From Pseudolysobacter sp964466115 (GTDB lineage Bacteria > Pseudomonadota > Gammaproteobacteria > Xanthomonadales > Rhodanobacteraceae), in NCBI GenBank assembly GCA_964466115.1, contig CAYXMH010000001.1, forward strand, positions 248,001 through 312,000: a stretch of DNA of 64,000 nucleotides, read 5' to 3'. Shown piece after piece: positions 1 to 8,746 of this stretch. The translations under genes and the position numbers were made by a program. Each line of letters opens with the position of its first letter. Position 1 is the stretch's first letter. The notes below the pieces were generated by a model that saw only the letters and a program-made list of their open reading frames with translations, was not told where the DNA came from and ran no database searches.

Positions 1-1194
1 CTCTAACACCAACTCAGTATTGATGCCTGCTTCGCGCAACTCCATGGCCAGTTTTAAACAATCCTCCATCTGCATTGCGTGCATCTGCGTCACCAACACT
101 TTCACCGTGCTTTGACTTTTCGGCAACAAGTTGGCTTCACGCAATTGATAAAATAAGCGCGTGGCGCCAATTGAAATACCTACGCCCGGCAATTTCGATT
201 TGGTGTAATGCGTTGCGAGGTCTTCATAACGGCCACCAGAACAAATGGAACCGATATCCGGATGATCGTTCAGTGTGGTTTCGTATACCGTACCGGTGTA
301 ATAATCCAAACCGCGTGCAACGGAAAGATTTAGCACGCAAGCATGTTTAGGTACGTCAAGGCCTATAAGCGTACCCATCACACTGCGCATTTCATCAATC
401 CCTTCGTGCAATGCTTCAGTGGCAGTTCCATACTGATTTGCAATGGTTAATAGTTTGACAAAAATCATCTCGAACTCACCAAGCTTTGCGCGCAGCTGCA
501 TAACATCTAGCAGGCACTGCACCACGTCTTGATTAAGTCCGAAATTCGACCCAGTAAGCACCTCGTTGACATAACCAATCCCGCGCTTATCGAGCTTGTC
601 AATTTCACGCAATACCCGCGTTTGCTGTTCAGCATCAACGATACCGACACTGGCAAAAAAACCGCGCATGATTTTGCGGTTATTAAGATGAATCGTGAAC
701 GGGCCGATTTTGAGATCGTGGAACAAACGATAAATCACCGCCGGGATTTCCGCGTCATAACGCAACGACAAAGTGTCCTTACCGATCACATCAATATCGC
801 ATTGGTAAAACTCGCGAAAGCGCCCGCGCTGCGCCGACTCACCGCGATAAACGCGCTGCATCTGATAACGGCGAAACGGAAACGACAGCTCGCGCTCATG
901 CTCGGCCACATAGCGCGCTAGCGGCACGGTAAGATCAAAACGCAGTGCCAATTCCGGTTCAGCACCTTGTTTCAAGCTTCCGGTGGATTGCACAAAATAC
1001 ACTTGGCGCTCAGTCTCGCCACCGGTTTTAGTCAACAGCACGTTGGTGAATTCCATAACCGGTGTTTCAATCGGCAAAAAGCCGAACAACTCAAAATTGC
1101 GTCGAATCGTGTCCAACAGGTTCTGAAACGCAATTTGATCGAGCGGTAGCAGCTCCATCACACCAGGCATAGTACGGGCAGCAGTTAATGCCAT
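1..1194 (-). CDS. hisS: Histidyl-tRNA synthetase (3' part cut by window edge)
   Basis: Charges tRNA-His with histidine in the cytoplasm. About 398 codons are visible in one open frame running off the left edge, so the C-terminal anticodon-binding domain is largely missing. The class II signature motifs can be read: an arginine-rich motif 2 region (FDLTVPLARY, then RYQMQRVYRGE and GRFREFYQCDID) and the His-specific motif GLDYYTGTVYE followed by GSICSGGRYEDL. I chose the ATG whose product begins MALTAARTMPG; GAGAA lies about 6 bases upstream. No neighbour shares its strand within 2 kb upstream, so it probably has its own promoter in the gap before the tRNA. Confidence 0.95.
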   Translation of the reverse strand, partial: MALTAARTMPGVMELLPLDQIAFQNLLDTIRRNFELFGFLPIETPVMEFTNVLLTKTGGETERQVYFVQSTGSLKQGAEPELALRFDLTVPLARYVAEHERELSFPFRRYQMQRVYRGESAQRGRFREFYQCDIDVIGKDTLSLRYDAEIPAVIYRLFHDLKIGPFTIHLNNRKIMRGFFASVGIVDAEQQTRVLREIDKLDKRGIGYVNEVLTGSNFGLNQDVVQCLLDVMQLRAKLGEFEMIFVKLLTIANQYGTATEALHEGIDEMRSVMGTLIGLDVPKHACVLNLSVARGLDYYTGTVYETTLNDHPDIGSICSGGRYEDLATHYTKSKLPGVGISIGATRLFYQLREANLLPKSQSTVKVLVTQMHAMQMEDCLKLAMELREAGINTELVLE

Positions 1195-1398
1195 TGATTT
1201 TCTCGAAAAATATACGATGATTGCGCCGCAGCGCAGCAGGGTCTATAGCCTAGCAGATGGCAATGGTAGATGGATCGCAGCAGATCACCCCGGTAAACCG
1301 GACACAAAGCCTAATTGCCAACCTCGTGCAGTGAGAAAGTTGCCACGAGTGGGGCGCCCCGTTATGATTCACGGTCCACGTTCTTAGGATTTTTCCAT

Positions 1399-1475
1399 CG
1401 GGGTGTAGCTCAGTCTGGTAGAGCGCTACGTTCGGGACGTAGAAGTCGCAGGTTCAAATCCTGTCTCCCCGACCA
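1399..1475 (+). tRNA. tRNA-Pro (anticodon CGG)
   Basis: A 77-nt cloverleaf with encoded CCA. The D arm is GCTC/GAGC, the anticodon stem CTACG/CGTAG with the 7-base loop TTCGGGA (anticodon CGG), the T arm GCAGG-TTCAAAT-CCTGT, and the discriminator base A. The acceptor stem is CGGGGTG against CTCCCCG, leaving a U6-U67 mismatch. The CGG anticodon in a TTCGGGA loop and the C1-G72 pair fit bacterial tRNA-Pro. It stands alone, with no neighbouring tRNA. Confidence 0.95.
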
Positions 1476-1832
1476 ATTTTTATACGAAAAATCAGCGTCT
1501 TGAACTAAATTTCAACGCCCACCACCCCTCGGCAATCCGAAGCGCCCACCCTCCAGGACAGGCGACTTAAAAGGCCAAAAATTTGGCCGCGTCGAAAAAG
1601 CGCTCACCTCGGCTAATCTCGATTTCGTCGGGCATCGTGTTTTTCTTAACGTAGGGTAATGCACGAAAAACCGTTATTCATTACGGTATAAAAAGAATCA
1701 TTTGTTATGGGTTTAGCGATCCATACCCATCATTAAACGATTTACTAAAATTGACAATTCCTAACCTTTTTGTGGGTTTTTTCAGTGCTACATTTGCCAA
1801 TCGGGGTAGTAGCCCAACTTAAGGCACGCACG
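1476..1832. other. Intergenic region, no gene seen
   Basis: About 360 bases between the tRNA and the protease gene. I see no convincing reading frame. There is a short self-complementary stretch at 1573-1588 (GGCCAAA, two bases, TTTGGCC) and a TTGACA at 1751-1756 that could be a -35 box, but no good -10 box at the right distance. The AT content rises from about 1660 onward, as expected for a promoter region. Confidence 0.5.
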
Positions 1833-3692
1833 ATGAAGCTCATTCCGTCTTTATTATTGCCCACCTCCATTTGCCAACTGGCCCTAGCCGCGAGCGCCGC
1901 CGTTGGCTTAATCGCCACGCCATTATCAACGCGCGCCGTTGATTACGTGCCTTCGCTTATCGACGCGCAAGGCGGCGGAACTCCGCTCAACACAGCGACC
2001 AAACTGTGGCTACCGCTGACCAAATCCACCCTGTTGATCGATTTACCGCAAGGCTCGGAGGGCTTTCCTCATGATGACGCCGGACGTTTCGTGATTGGCG
2101 GCAGTGTGGCGATTGATCCGGCACAAGCAAGCATGGATGCGAATAAGTTGTCTTGGGTGAGTTCCGGCAATGGCTGGAAAGTCGCGCAATTTTCAGTACG
2201 GGTTCAAAACGCCGCTGCGCTATCACTGGCGATGTTTATTTCAGCGCCGAAGAACGCAGGAACGCTGGCGTACGCGTCTATAAGCAGCCCGGCAGAAGAA
2301 GTGAATCTCGACCGCATTAAGGACGATAACAACTTTCAAACGCCACCCACCAGTGGCGATACAGTGGTACTCGAATTGCGCCTGCATGAAGAAATCAAGC
2401 CAAGCTTGGTAACAATGAAGCTTTCGAGAGTATTCGATTACTGGATGGATCCGCAGCGCCCGGTCAATGCAACGATCAAGACTCCGGCAAAAAGTTGGAG
2501 TGTTGAGCCCACGCTGGGGGAATTGGTACTATCAAAAAACCGTCCGCTGCATACGGCGTTTGCTCCACATCAAGCCGCCGTGGAAGAAGTGCTGAGCTCC
2601 GCCAGCATGATTCCGGATAATTTGGGTTGGTCGAATTACGGGTTTTATCTAACCTCTTTCTCCTTGCCCTATCGAGTCCAGGCGCGGCCCTTAGGCTGTC
2701 ATATGGACGTGGCGTGCCGCGATTACTTATGGGGTACACCCTATAACGGCGTGGTGAAGATCACTTTTACCTATACTCCCGCCAGCGGCGTGCCGAGCAT
2801 CGCCACGTGCACGGGTACTTTGCTCAATTCACTCTGGCCAAGCGATGCGCCAGGCGCGGTGCCGGGAGGCAACCGATTGTTTGTGGCCACCGCGCGGCAC
2901 TGCATTGAAACGGACGCTCAAGCGCGCAGTGTCAGCGCGTATTGGTTTTATCAAGTGCCATCGGAGCGTATGGCTTGTCTTACCCGCTCCACCGACCTTC
3001 CATTTAGCACCACCTCTCTCCCCGCAACCTACACTCGCACGGCCAGCGGCGGTTACACGCCGGCCTTGCATCCGGTGACTCCAATCCAATCCAGCGATCT
3101 TGCCACCGGCATGTGGCGGTCGAGCGGCGCCCAGCTGCTCTGGGCCGCACCGCATACCGATCCATCCGACCCCGATGCGTCTTCGTCAGATATCGCTTTA
3201 TTGAGGCTGCGCGATGTGCCCAACCACGTCGATTACGTTGGCTTTTTTGGCGGTGATTTCACACTACCGCAAAACCGCGACAATGTGATTTCGGTGCATC
3301 ACCCGTTTGGCGACGTTAAGAAAACATCGCGCGGCACCATCGTGATGGAAACACCCGGGGACGATTACGGCCAAGGCATGGTCGGTCCCGATTACAGCAT
3401 GCATTTCGAGCAAGGCGGAATCGAATCCGGCAGCAGCGGCGGCGGATTGTTCGCGCGCGTTGACGCCGCGGGCGATCACCACACCGATCCGGTGTTCGTC
3501 GGTTTGCTGACGGGCGGTTCGACCTTCCCGTACGACGCCAAATGCCAGCGCAATTACCACGATAACACCTGGGAATACGCCGAAACCCGCTACGCGCAAT
3601 TCAAAGCGGTGTTTGGCAACTTAAGCCATTGGTTAGCACCAACCGCGGCCGAAGAACCCATGGTGAGAGCGGAATTAAGCGTTCCGTTTTAG
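1833..3692 (+). CDS. Secreted trypsin-fold serine endopeptidase
   Basis: Predicted exported serine protease of 619 residues. The start is the ATG at 1833, with AAGG eight bases upstream; it gives a signal peptide (MKLIPSLLLPTSICQ... ending near STRA). An open upstream TTG start would spoil this signal. The protease domain fills the C-terminal half: TARHC with catalytic His356, SSDIALLRL with Asp453, and GSSGGG with Ser535, the order and spacing of the chymotrypsin/lysyl-endopeptidase clan. Several cysteines near 290-300 and 375 may form disulfides. The first ~280 residues match no domain I recognise and may be a propeptide or substrate-binding region. Substrate unknown. It stands alone on its strand. 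Confidence 0.85.
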   Translation: MKLIPSLLLPTSICQLALAASAAVGLIATPLSTRAVDYVPSLIDAQGGGTPLNTATKLWLPLTKSTLLIDLPQGSEGFPHDDAGRFVIGGSVAIDPAQASMDANKLSWVSSGNGWKVAQFSVRVQNAAALSLAMFISAPKNAGTLAYASISSPAEEVNLDRIKDDNNFQTPPTSGDTVVLELRLHEEIKPSLVTMKLSRVFDYWMDPQRPVNATIKTPAKSWSVEPTLGELVLSKNRPLHTAFAPHQAAVEEVLSSASMIPDNLGWSNYGFYLTSFSLPYRVQARPLGCHMDVACRDYLWGTPYNGVVKITFTYTPASGVPSIATCTGTLLNSLWPSDAPGAVPGGNRLFVATARHCIETDAQARSVSAYWFYQVPSERMACLTRSTDLPFSTTSLPATYTRTASGGYTPALHPVTPIQSSDLATGMWRSSGAQLLWAAPHTDPSDPDASSSDIALLRLRDVPNHVDYVGFFGGDFTLPQNRDNVISVHHPFGDVKKTSRGTIVMETPGDDYGQGMVGPDYSMHFEQGGIESGSSGGGLFARVDAAGDHHTDPVFVGLLTGGSTFPYDAKCQRNYHDNTWEYAETRYAQFKAVFGNLSHWLAPTAAEEPMVRAELSVPF

Positions 3693-3731
3693 TGGGCAAT
3701 TTAATTTCGTAACACACATACCGCCGTGGCG

Positions 3732-4781
3732 CTATTGCAACACGCACCAACCAGCGCGATCAAATACCAAAAGTGATTTCCCCGTAATTTCGAGCTTGGC
3801 ATAAGCCCGAAACGGCCCATCAGTTAAGGGTATTGTCATGCTGGCAATACCGCCAGCCACTTCTACATCAATTTTATTAAGCACTCGCCCCGTTCCTGCA
3901 TCGCGAAGTTCGCATCGACGTGAACGTCTTGGCAAAAGCAAACGCCAACGCCAACAGCCCGCATTTGCGGTTTGCAACACCAAATACAGAACGCAATCGC
4001 GCAATCGCCAGCGCCAACGTTTAAGCTCAATGCGCAACTGCATCGCATTGGCCGTGAAGGTGGCTTGGATTGGGGCATCGATTATTGTTCGTGTTTCGTC
4101 GATAAACCGCTCCGGTTCATCGGCATACGACAAAAACCGCTGCCGGCTCAATACCATTTGACTGGTATGAGCGGCGATGGCGGCGCGCTTGCGTTGCTGT
4201 TGCTGCACATCCATTGCGATTTCGATGTCGCTTGATACATTGGGCTGCCCATGCATCACATAACTGAGAACGCGTGCCGTTGGCTGGTGTGCAAGCACCA
4301 GACGCAAGGCGACATGCAACGCACTGTGATCCGGATGGCGATCGCTCAATGCCGGTGCAATGATCAGCGTTGGCTTGAATTCCTCGATTTCTGTGCGCAG
4401 TCGATCAAGCAAAATCGGATCGGCGTTAAGCAATAACTGGGTAATGCCAAGATCGGGTAATCCAAAAAACCCGACTTCGCTTTCTGCTACACCAAGTATC
4501 ATCAACGCGGCGCGCGCTTCTTCGCGGCGACGCAATCCCCAGCGCAAACGCTGTTCCGCGCCGATGCGCCAGCGCCGCTCCATCCAACGTTGCGGCCAAG
4601 GATTGTTGTCTCCATCGGTAATCACTAATACGCGCTTGGCAGCACCCACATCGCCGGCAATTTGCAGCAATCGTCCACAGGCCAGCGATTCATCGTCGGG
4701 GTGCGGTGCGAGCACCAGCAACCGATCATGGCGCTGCAAGTGCAAAGGCGTACTCAAGACCAACTCGCGTTCCAATCGCAA
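3732..4781 (-). CDS. PIG-L (LmbE-like) family deacetylase
   Basis: Predicted zinc-dependent N-deacetylase of 349 residues. The hallmark PHPDDE is at residues 26-31, and a second metal-binding motif, SDRHPDH, lies near residue 150. These supply the Zn ligands and catalytic Asp in the family, whose members deacetylate N-acetylglucosaminyl lipids, mycothiol precursors or antibiotics. The actual substrate cannot be read. The C-terminal third (after about residue 235) is Arg/Trp-rich and unassigned. The only in-frame start before the motif is a TTG (codon 1, just after an in-frame stop region), so the start is uncertain by a few codons. No signal peptide is evident. It converges on the protease gene 40 bp away. 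Confidence 0.85.
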   Translation of the reverse strand: MRLERELVLSTPLHLQRHDRLLVLAPHPDDESLACGRLLQIAGDVGAAKRVLVITDGDNNPWPQRWMERRWRIGAEQRLRWGLRRREEARAALMILGVAESEVGFFGLPDLGITQLLLNADPILLDRLRTEIEEFKPTLIIAPALSDRHPDHSALHVALRLVLAHQPTARVLSYVMHGQPNVSSDIEIAMDVQQQQRKRAAIAAHTSQMVLSRQRFLSYADEPERFIDETRTIIDAPIQATFTANAMQLRIELKRWRWRLRDCVLYLVLQTANAGCWRWRLLLPRRSRRCELRDAGTGRVLNKIDVEVAGGIASMTIPLTDGPFRAYAKLEITGKSLLVFDRAGWCVLQ

Positions 4782-4856
4782 CGCAATAAACTGCCATCCG
4801 AATTGGGAGGTGGCGTCGTTAATCTTCTGATTTCAATTTGCAACAGACATTCCTCT

Positions 4857-4926
4857 TTCCCGTTCGCCCTGAGCCTGTCGAAGGGTGAACGGGAAAGCAC
4901 GATGCTTCGACAGGCTCAGCATGAAC
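4857..4926. repeat. REP-like palindromic element, two inverted units
   Basis: CTGAGCCTGTCGAAG at 4869-4883 is followed by its exact reverse complement at 4905-4919. The first unit is itself inside a longer palindrome (4857-4895, arms beginning TTCCCGTTC and ending GAACGGGAA). This CTGAGCCTGTCGAAG core is a widespread intergenic repeat in proteobacterial genomes. It lies between the PIG-L gene and the glycine-zipper gene. Confidence 0.75.
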
Positions 4927-4990
4927 GCCTTTCTTAACTCTGTCATAAAGGTCGTTTCTATATAAAACAGTAATGAACCCTGTAAATCCT

Positions 4991-5024
4991 CAAAAAGCAA
5001 AAGCCGGCGATCCATCCACCGGCC
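4991..5024 (-). terminator. Probable terminator of the glycine-zipper gene
   Basis: Read on the minus strand, a GCCGG...CCGGC stem of about 5 bp with an 11-base loop is followed directly by TTTTGCTTTTT. It sits 24 bases past the stop codon of the gene at 5048-5587. The stem is short, so confidence is moderate. Confidence 0.5.
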
Positions 5025-5047
5025 ATATGCTACTCCAGCGCGTTTTT

Positions 5048-5587
5048 TTATTCCGCTGGCGTCACGCTAACCCGTACCCGCAAACGATCACCCGGGTCGT
5101 AATTCAAGCGCGCCATATACACTTCACCACGATACCGATATTCCACATCGTAGCCGATAATGCGTTGCTGCTCGTATCCGCCATCAGCCACTCGCCGACA
5201 ATGGACTTCGGTTGTGATATAACCGCGATCATCGCCTTTACCGGCGTTATGCCCCACCGCACCACCAATCACCGCGCCAGCAATCGTGGCCGCTTTGCGA
5301 CCGTCGCCTTTGCCGACCTGATTACCGAGCGCACCGCCAACAATCGCCCCTAACACCGCTCCGCCGGCGCTGTTATCGCGCTCGCGATGCTCGATGCGTT
5401 CTTCGCGACAGTCTTCTCGGTTCGCGGGCACGTATTCGAATTGCGGATCCACACGTAAAACATCGGCCCAGGCGAAATGCACCGAATCATCGCGACCGGC
5501 CTGGCTGCGTCGGTCTTGAGCCATGACGGAGGTTGCCAGAAAAACCGACAAGAATCCCAGCGTGATCTTGATTGCGACCTGCTCCAT
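5048..5587 (-). CDS. Glycine-zipper 2TM-domain envelope protein
   Basis: Exported protein of 179 residues. The ATG at 5587 has a strong AAGGAG seven bases upstream and yields a signal peptide ending near SVMAQ. In the centre are two Gly/Ala-rich segments (AGGAVLGAIVGGALGNQVG and AATIAGAVIGGAVGHNAG), the glycine-zipper pattern of SlyB / 17-kDa surface antigen proteins, thought to insert in or bridge the envelope. There is no lipobox cysteine, unlike SlyB. The C-terminal domain contains EVHCRRV and a Tyr/Arg-rich strand region. Function beyond envelope integrity is not deducible. It is divergent from cysS, with a CRP-like site between them. Confidence 0.85.
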   Translation of the reverse strand: MEQVAIKITLGFLSVFLATSVMAQDRRSQAGRDDSVHFAWADVLRVDPQFEYVPANREDCREERIEHRERDNSAGGAVLGAIVGGALGNQVGKGDGRKAATIAGAVIGGAVGHNAGKGDDRGYITTEVHCRRVADGGYEQQRIIGYDVEYRYRGEVYMARLNYDPGDRLRVRVSVTPAE

Positions 5588-5631
5588 GATGTATCTCCTT
5601 AAAAATGGGCTTGGTGGTTTAACCACCACTG

Positions 5632-5647
5632 TGTGAATTAGATCACG
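5632..5647. promoter_or_regulatory. CRP/Clp-like binding site
   Basis: TGTGA-ATTAGA-TCACG matches the CRP consensus TGTGA-N6-TCACA in 9 of 10 conserved positions. It lies 45 bp upstream of the glycine-zipper gene start and about 100 bp upstream of cysS, whose likely -10 box is TAGAAT at 5713-5718. Which promoter it serves is inference; the position best suits the glycine-zipper gene. Confidence 0.45.
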
Positions 5648-5749
5648 CTATACCTGAACCAAGCCTAAGGGTGGAACTCCCGTTCCGATCGTAACAACCT
5701 CCCGGCTCCTGCTAGAATGCTGCAAAGCAACAGACGGTCTTAACTTAAG

Positions 5750-7138
5750 ATGAACCTTCAACTTCATAATTCCCTAACGCGCCGAGTGGAAACCTTTGTT
5801 CCGCAAAACCCGAAGCGGGTAACGATGTATGTTTGCGGCCCCACAGTCTACAACTTTGCGCACATTGGCAACGCCCGCCCTCCGGTGATATTCGACGTTT
5901 TAGCGAAATTGCTACGCCGCCGTTATCCACAGGTAATTTACGCGCGCAACATCACCGATGTGGAAGACAAAATCAATCTCGCAGCAAGCCAAGCCGGCGT
6001 TTCGATTGAAACGATTGCCCAGCGCTACACCAAGGCGTACCAGGATGATATGCACGCACTGGGTGTGTCGAACCCGGACGTGCAACCGCGCGCCACCGAA
6101 CACATGCCGCAGATGATTCATATGATCGCGACGCTGATTGACCGCGGCCATGCCTACGCGGCGCAGGGCCATGTGCTGTTTGATGTCAGCTCGTTCCCCG
6201 ACTACGGCGCATTATCGGGGCGCTCACCCGATGAAATGATCGCGGGTGCGCGCGTGGAAATCGCCCCGTACAAAAAAACACCGGCGGATTTCGTGTTGTG
6301 GAAACCGTCCAACCCCGATCAGCCGGGTTGGGAAAGCCCGTGGGGTCGTGGTCGCCCCGGTTGGCATATCGAATGCTCAGCGATGAGCGAAGCTCATCTT
6401 GGCGAAACCATCGACATTCACGCCGGTGGTAACGATCTTTTGTTTCCGCATCATGAAAATGAAGTGGCCCAATCCACCTGCGCCCATGGCGGCAAATTAT
6501 TTGCGCGCTATTGGCTGCACAATGGCTTTGTAACGGTGGAAGGCCGCAAAATGTCGAAGTCGCTAGGGAATGTCTTGCTGATTCACGATTTGCGGCAGAA
6601 GGCGCCGCCCGAAGCATTACGCTATGTGTTGCTGAAAGCGCATTACCGGCAACCGTTGGATTGGTCGGAATCGGCATTGGCCCAGGCGGCTAGTACATTG
6701 AACGGCTTATACGGCGTGTTACGCGATTTGGCTGGGGTTGCGGCGCAAGCCGAGGTGGCATTGCCAGACGCGTTTGAAACGGCGTTGTGCGACGATTTGA
6801 ATACGCCCGAGGCATTGGCAATCTTATCTCGCCTGGCCGACACTGCCCGCAAAGCACCAACCGTGGCAGCAAAAAGTGAGGCGAAATCGGCTCTGTTGTC
6901 TGCCGGCGCGTTCTTGGGCTTATTGCAACAAGATCCCGAAGTTTGGTTTAAGCAATCGGCTGCCGGGCAAAAACCGATTGACGCCACGCATGTCGAACAG
7001 CTGATCGCCGCGCGGATCGCCGCGCGTAATGCAAAGGACTTTGCTAAGGCGGACGCCATTCGCGATGAATTGCGTGATCTTGGGGTCGTCATCGAGGACG
7101 GAAGCGGCGGCACCCGCTGGCGCACGGCGAACGCATAA
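5750..7138 (+). CDS. cysS: Cysteinyl-tRNA synthetase
   Basis: Charges tRNA-Cys. At 462 residues it has the normal family length. MYVCGPTVYN begins near residue 26, with the zinc-ligand Cys29, followed by the class I HIGH-type motif HIGNARP. The zinc-site segment WHIECSAM and the HHENE segment are also present, and KMSKS is at residues 267-271. The C-terminal DALR-like helical region is complete (ARNAKDFAKADAIRDEL). sufE starts nine bases after the stop codon, so the two are likely co-transcribed, a pairing that makes sense as both handle cysteine. Confidence 0.97.
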   Translation: MNLQLHNSLTRRVETFVPQNPKRVTMYVCGPTVYNFAHIGNARPPVIFDVLAKLLRRRYPQVIYARNITDVEDKINLAASQAGVSIETIAQRYTKAYQDDMHALGVSNPDVQPRATEHMPQMIHMIATLIDRGHAYAAQGHVLFDVSSFPDYGALSGRSPDEMIAGARVEIAPYKKTPADFVLWKPSNPDQPGWESPWGRGRPGWHIECSAMSEAHLGETIDIHAGGNDLLFPHHENEVAQSTCAHGGKLFARYWLHNGFVTVEGRKMSKSLGNVLLIHDLRQKAPPEALRYVLLKAHYRQPLDWSESALAQAASTLNGLYGVLRDLAGVAAQAEVALPDAFETALCDDLNTPEALAILSRLADTARKAPTVAAKSEAKSALLSAGAFLGLLQQDPEVWFKQSAAGQKPIDATHVEQLIAARIAARNAKDFAKADAIRDELRDLGVVIEDGSGGTRWRTANA

Positions 7139-7146
7139 TCAAGGTC

Positions 7147-7584
7147 ATGAACCTTAAGGCACCCAACCGCAGTGAAGACGCCCAATCCGACATCGTTGCG
7201 GAATTCGCGTTATTCAGCGATTGGAGCGAGCGTTATCAGTACCTCATCGATCTGGGTCGCAAACTGCCCGAGTTTCCAACTCAGTTCATGACCGATGCCC
7301 ACAAAGTCCAAGGCTGTCAGTCTCAAGTGTGGCTGGTTTCCCAGGGGGATGCGCAACAGCTTAATTTTCAAGCGACCAGTGATTCGGCCATCGTTTCCGG
7401 ATTAATCGCACTGTTGCTGCGCACCTATTCCGGATTGAGCGCGCAAGACATTCTGGATACTGAACCGCGTTTTATCGACGCGATGGGTTTATCGGCGCAT
7501 TTATCACCGACGCGCAGCAATGGACTGGCGGCGCTGCTTAACGCCATTAAGACTCATGCTCGGCTCGTTCTTGTTGAGCGATAA
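7147..7584 (+). CDS. sufE: SufE cysteine-desulfuration protein
   Basis: Accepts persulfide sulfur from a SufS-type cysteine desulfurase and passes it to the Fe-S scaffold. The 145-residue product shows the family core: a helical N-terminus with WSERYQYLIDLGRKLP, then KVQGCQSQVW, where Cys57 is the acceptor cysteine. No sufS or sufBCD is in the window; its partner must be elsewhere. It follows cysS with a 9-base gap and ends at a strong terminator. Confidence 0.93.
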   Translation: MNLKAPNRSEDAQSDIVAEFALFSDWSERYQYLIDLGRKLPEFPTQFMTDAHKVQGCQSQVWLVSQGDAQQLNFQATSDSAIVSGLIALLLRTYSGLSAQDILDTEPRFIDAMGLSAHLSPTRSNGLAALLNAIKTHARLVLVER

Positions 7585-7621
7585 GAAGGCGCAACCGTAC
7601 GCGATAAATTTCTTCCAAAAG

Positions 7622-7645
7622 AAAACGCCCCGAGCGGGGCGTTTT
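7622..7645. terminator. Bidirectional Rho-independent terminator
   Basis: AAAACGCCCC, a four-base loop, then GGGGCGTTTT: a perfect 10-bp stem with T runs on both strands. It lies between the convergent sufE and dksA genes and can serve both. Confidence 0.9.
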
Positions 7646-7672
7646 AGATAGAAACTCAAAACACGTTTAGAG

Positions 7673-8638
7673 TCAATCGCCCATCTGCTTCTGACGATGC
7701 TCCCAACGCTCTTGCGCGTCTAAGCACAAGGTTGCAATCGGCCGCGCCTCGAGACGCTCAATGCCGATGTCTTCATCGGTTTCCTCGCAATAACCGTAGC
7801 GTCCGTCCTCAATGCGTTTCAACGCTTTGTCGATCTTCGCGATCAATTTACGATAACGATCGCGGGTGCGTAATTCCAGGGAGTTCTCGGTTTCACGCGT
7901 CGCGCGCTCGGCTTCGTCACCCACATCGCGAACTTCCTCGCGCAGATTGTCGATCGTCTGCTTCGACTCCTCGACCAAATCCTCGCGCCACTTCATCAGC
8001 TTTGCGCGAAAATAGGCCAGCTGCTGCGGGTTCATGTACTCTTCTTTCGAAGAGGGTTTATACCCTTTCGGTAAATCGATTTGCGTCGTCGCGGGTAACG
8101 CATAACGTCCATCTTCAATCGTTATGCCGGAATCGCTTCCGGTCAGTGCGGCAGTCTCTCCCATTTTTCCCTTTTTATTTAAAGTAGCTTGTTTTGTAAA
8201 GGTTGTGATTTTCTTTTCCGGCGCCTTTACCATCAGGTTAGGCTGGGACGGCGTACTTTGCACCGGCGGGGGTTTCCTACCCGATGCAGACGGCGGTGTA
8301 CTGGCAACACTCAGCGGTTTAGTCACGGGCAGTGTACCTTTGGCGACTATTTTCTTTTCTGCCGGAGCCGGTTTGCTTACGGCCCTGGGTTTCACCGCTG
8401 GTTTGGCTTTACGTACCTCGGCCTTTTTTGGCTTCGGCAACGCTTTTTTAGCGGCGGTCTTTGCTTTGATCGGCAGCGGAGATTTTTTCTTTACAGCAGC
8501 CCGTGCCGGTTTCTTTACCGGTTTAGCCGCTTTCGCTGTTTTCACCTTAGCGATTTTCTTCGGGGCACCCGCTTTCTTGGCGACAGGTTTCGCCTTTTGA
8601 ACGGGTTTCTTGACTGTTTTTGGTTTGGATTTCGCCAT
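7673..8638 (-). CDS. dksA: DksA-family RNA polymerase-binding factor with long basic N-terminus
   Basis: Transcription factor that binds the RNA polymerase secondary channel with ppGpp. The C-terminal ~115 residues are DksA: the start of the coiled coil (YMNPQQLAYFRAKL), the tip with its acidic DVGDEAERAT, and the C4 zinc-finger region ending in RLEARPIATLCLDAQ. Only two of the four zinc cysteines remain (Cys284 and Cys305; the others are Thr287 and Ala308). The first ~175 residues are Lys/Ala/Pro-rich, like a histone H1 tail. To my knowledge, similar extensions occur in xanthomonad DksA proteins. I chose the ATG at 8638 (MAKSKPK), preceded by GAGAGAA; two more ATGs lie up to 15 bases upstream. 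Confidence 0.93.
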   Translation of the reverse strand: MAKSKPKTVKKPVQKAKPVAKKAGAPKKIAKVKTAKAAKPVKKPARAAVKKKSPLPIKAKTAAKKALPKPKKAEVRKAKPAVKPRAVSKPAPAEKKIVAKGTLPVTKPLSVASTPPSASGRKPPPVQSTPSQPNLMVKAPEKKITTFTKQATLNKKGKMGETAALTGSDSGITIEDGRYALPATTQIDLPKGYKPSSKEEYMNPQQLAYFRAKLMKWREDLVEESKQTIDNLREEVRDVGDEAERATRETENSLELRTRDRYRKLIAKIDKALKRIEDGRYGYCEETDEDIGIERLEARPIATLCLDAQERWEHRQKQMGD

Positions 8639-8746
8639 TTCTCTCATCACCATTGTAGCCAGGCGGCGGCGTGTTATAGCCTAAGTCATCGTTACCAGCA
8701 ACCGCTCACTGCAAACACGCTACTATTTCATTATGGACCAACCCCT

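Noticed and set aside
1770..1832. TTG start 63 bases upstream of the protease ATG
   Set aside because: It places 21 residues ahead of a clear signal peptide, while the ATG at 1833 has a good ribosome-binding sequence.
8189..8746. Long plus-strand frame running from inside dksA into yidD
   Set aside because: The first part is the antisense of the Lys/Ala-rich dksA region; only the part from the GTG at 8747 matches a family.
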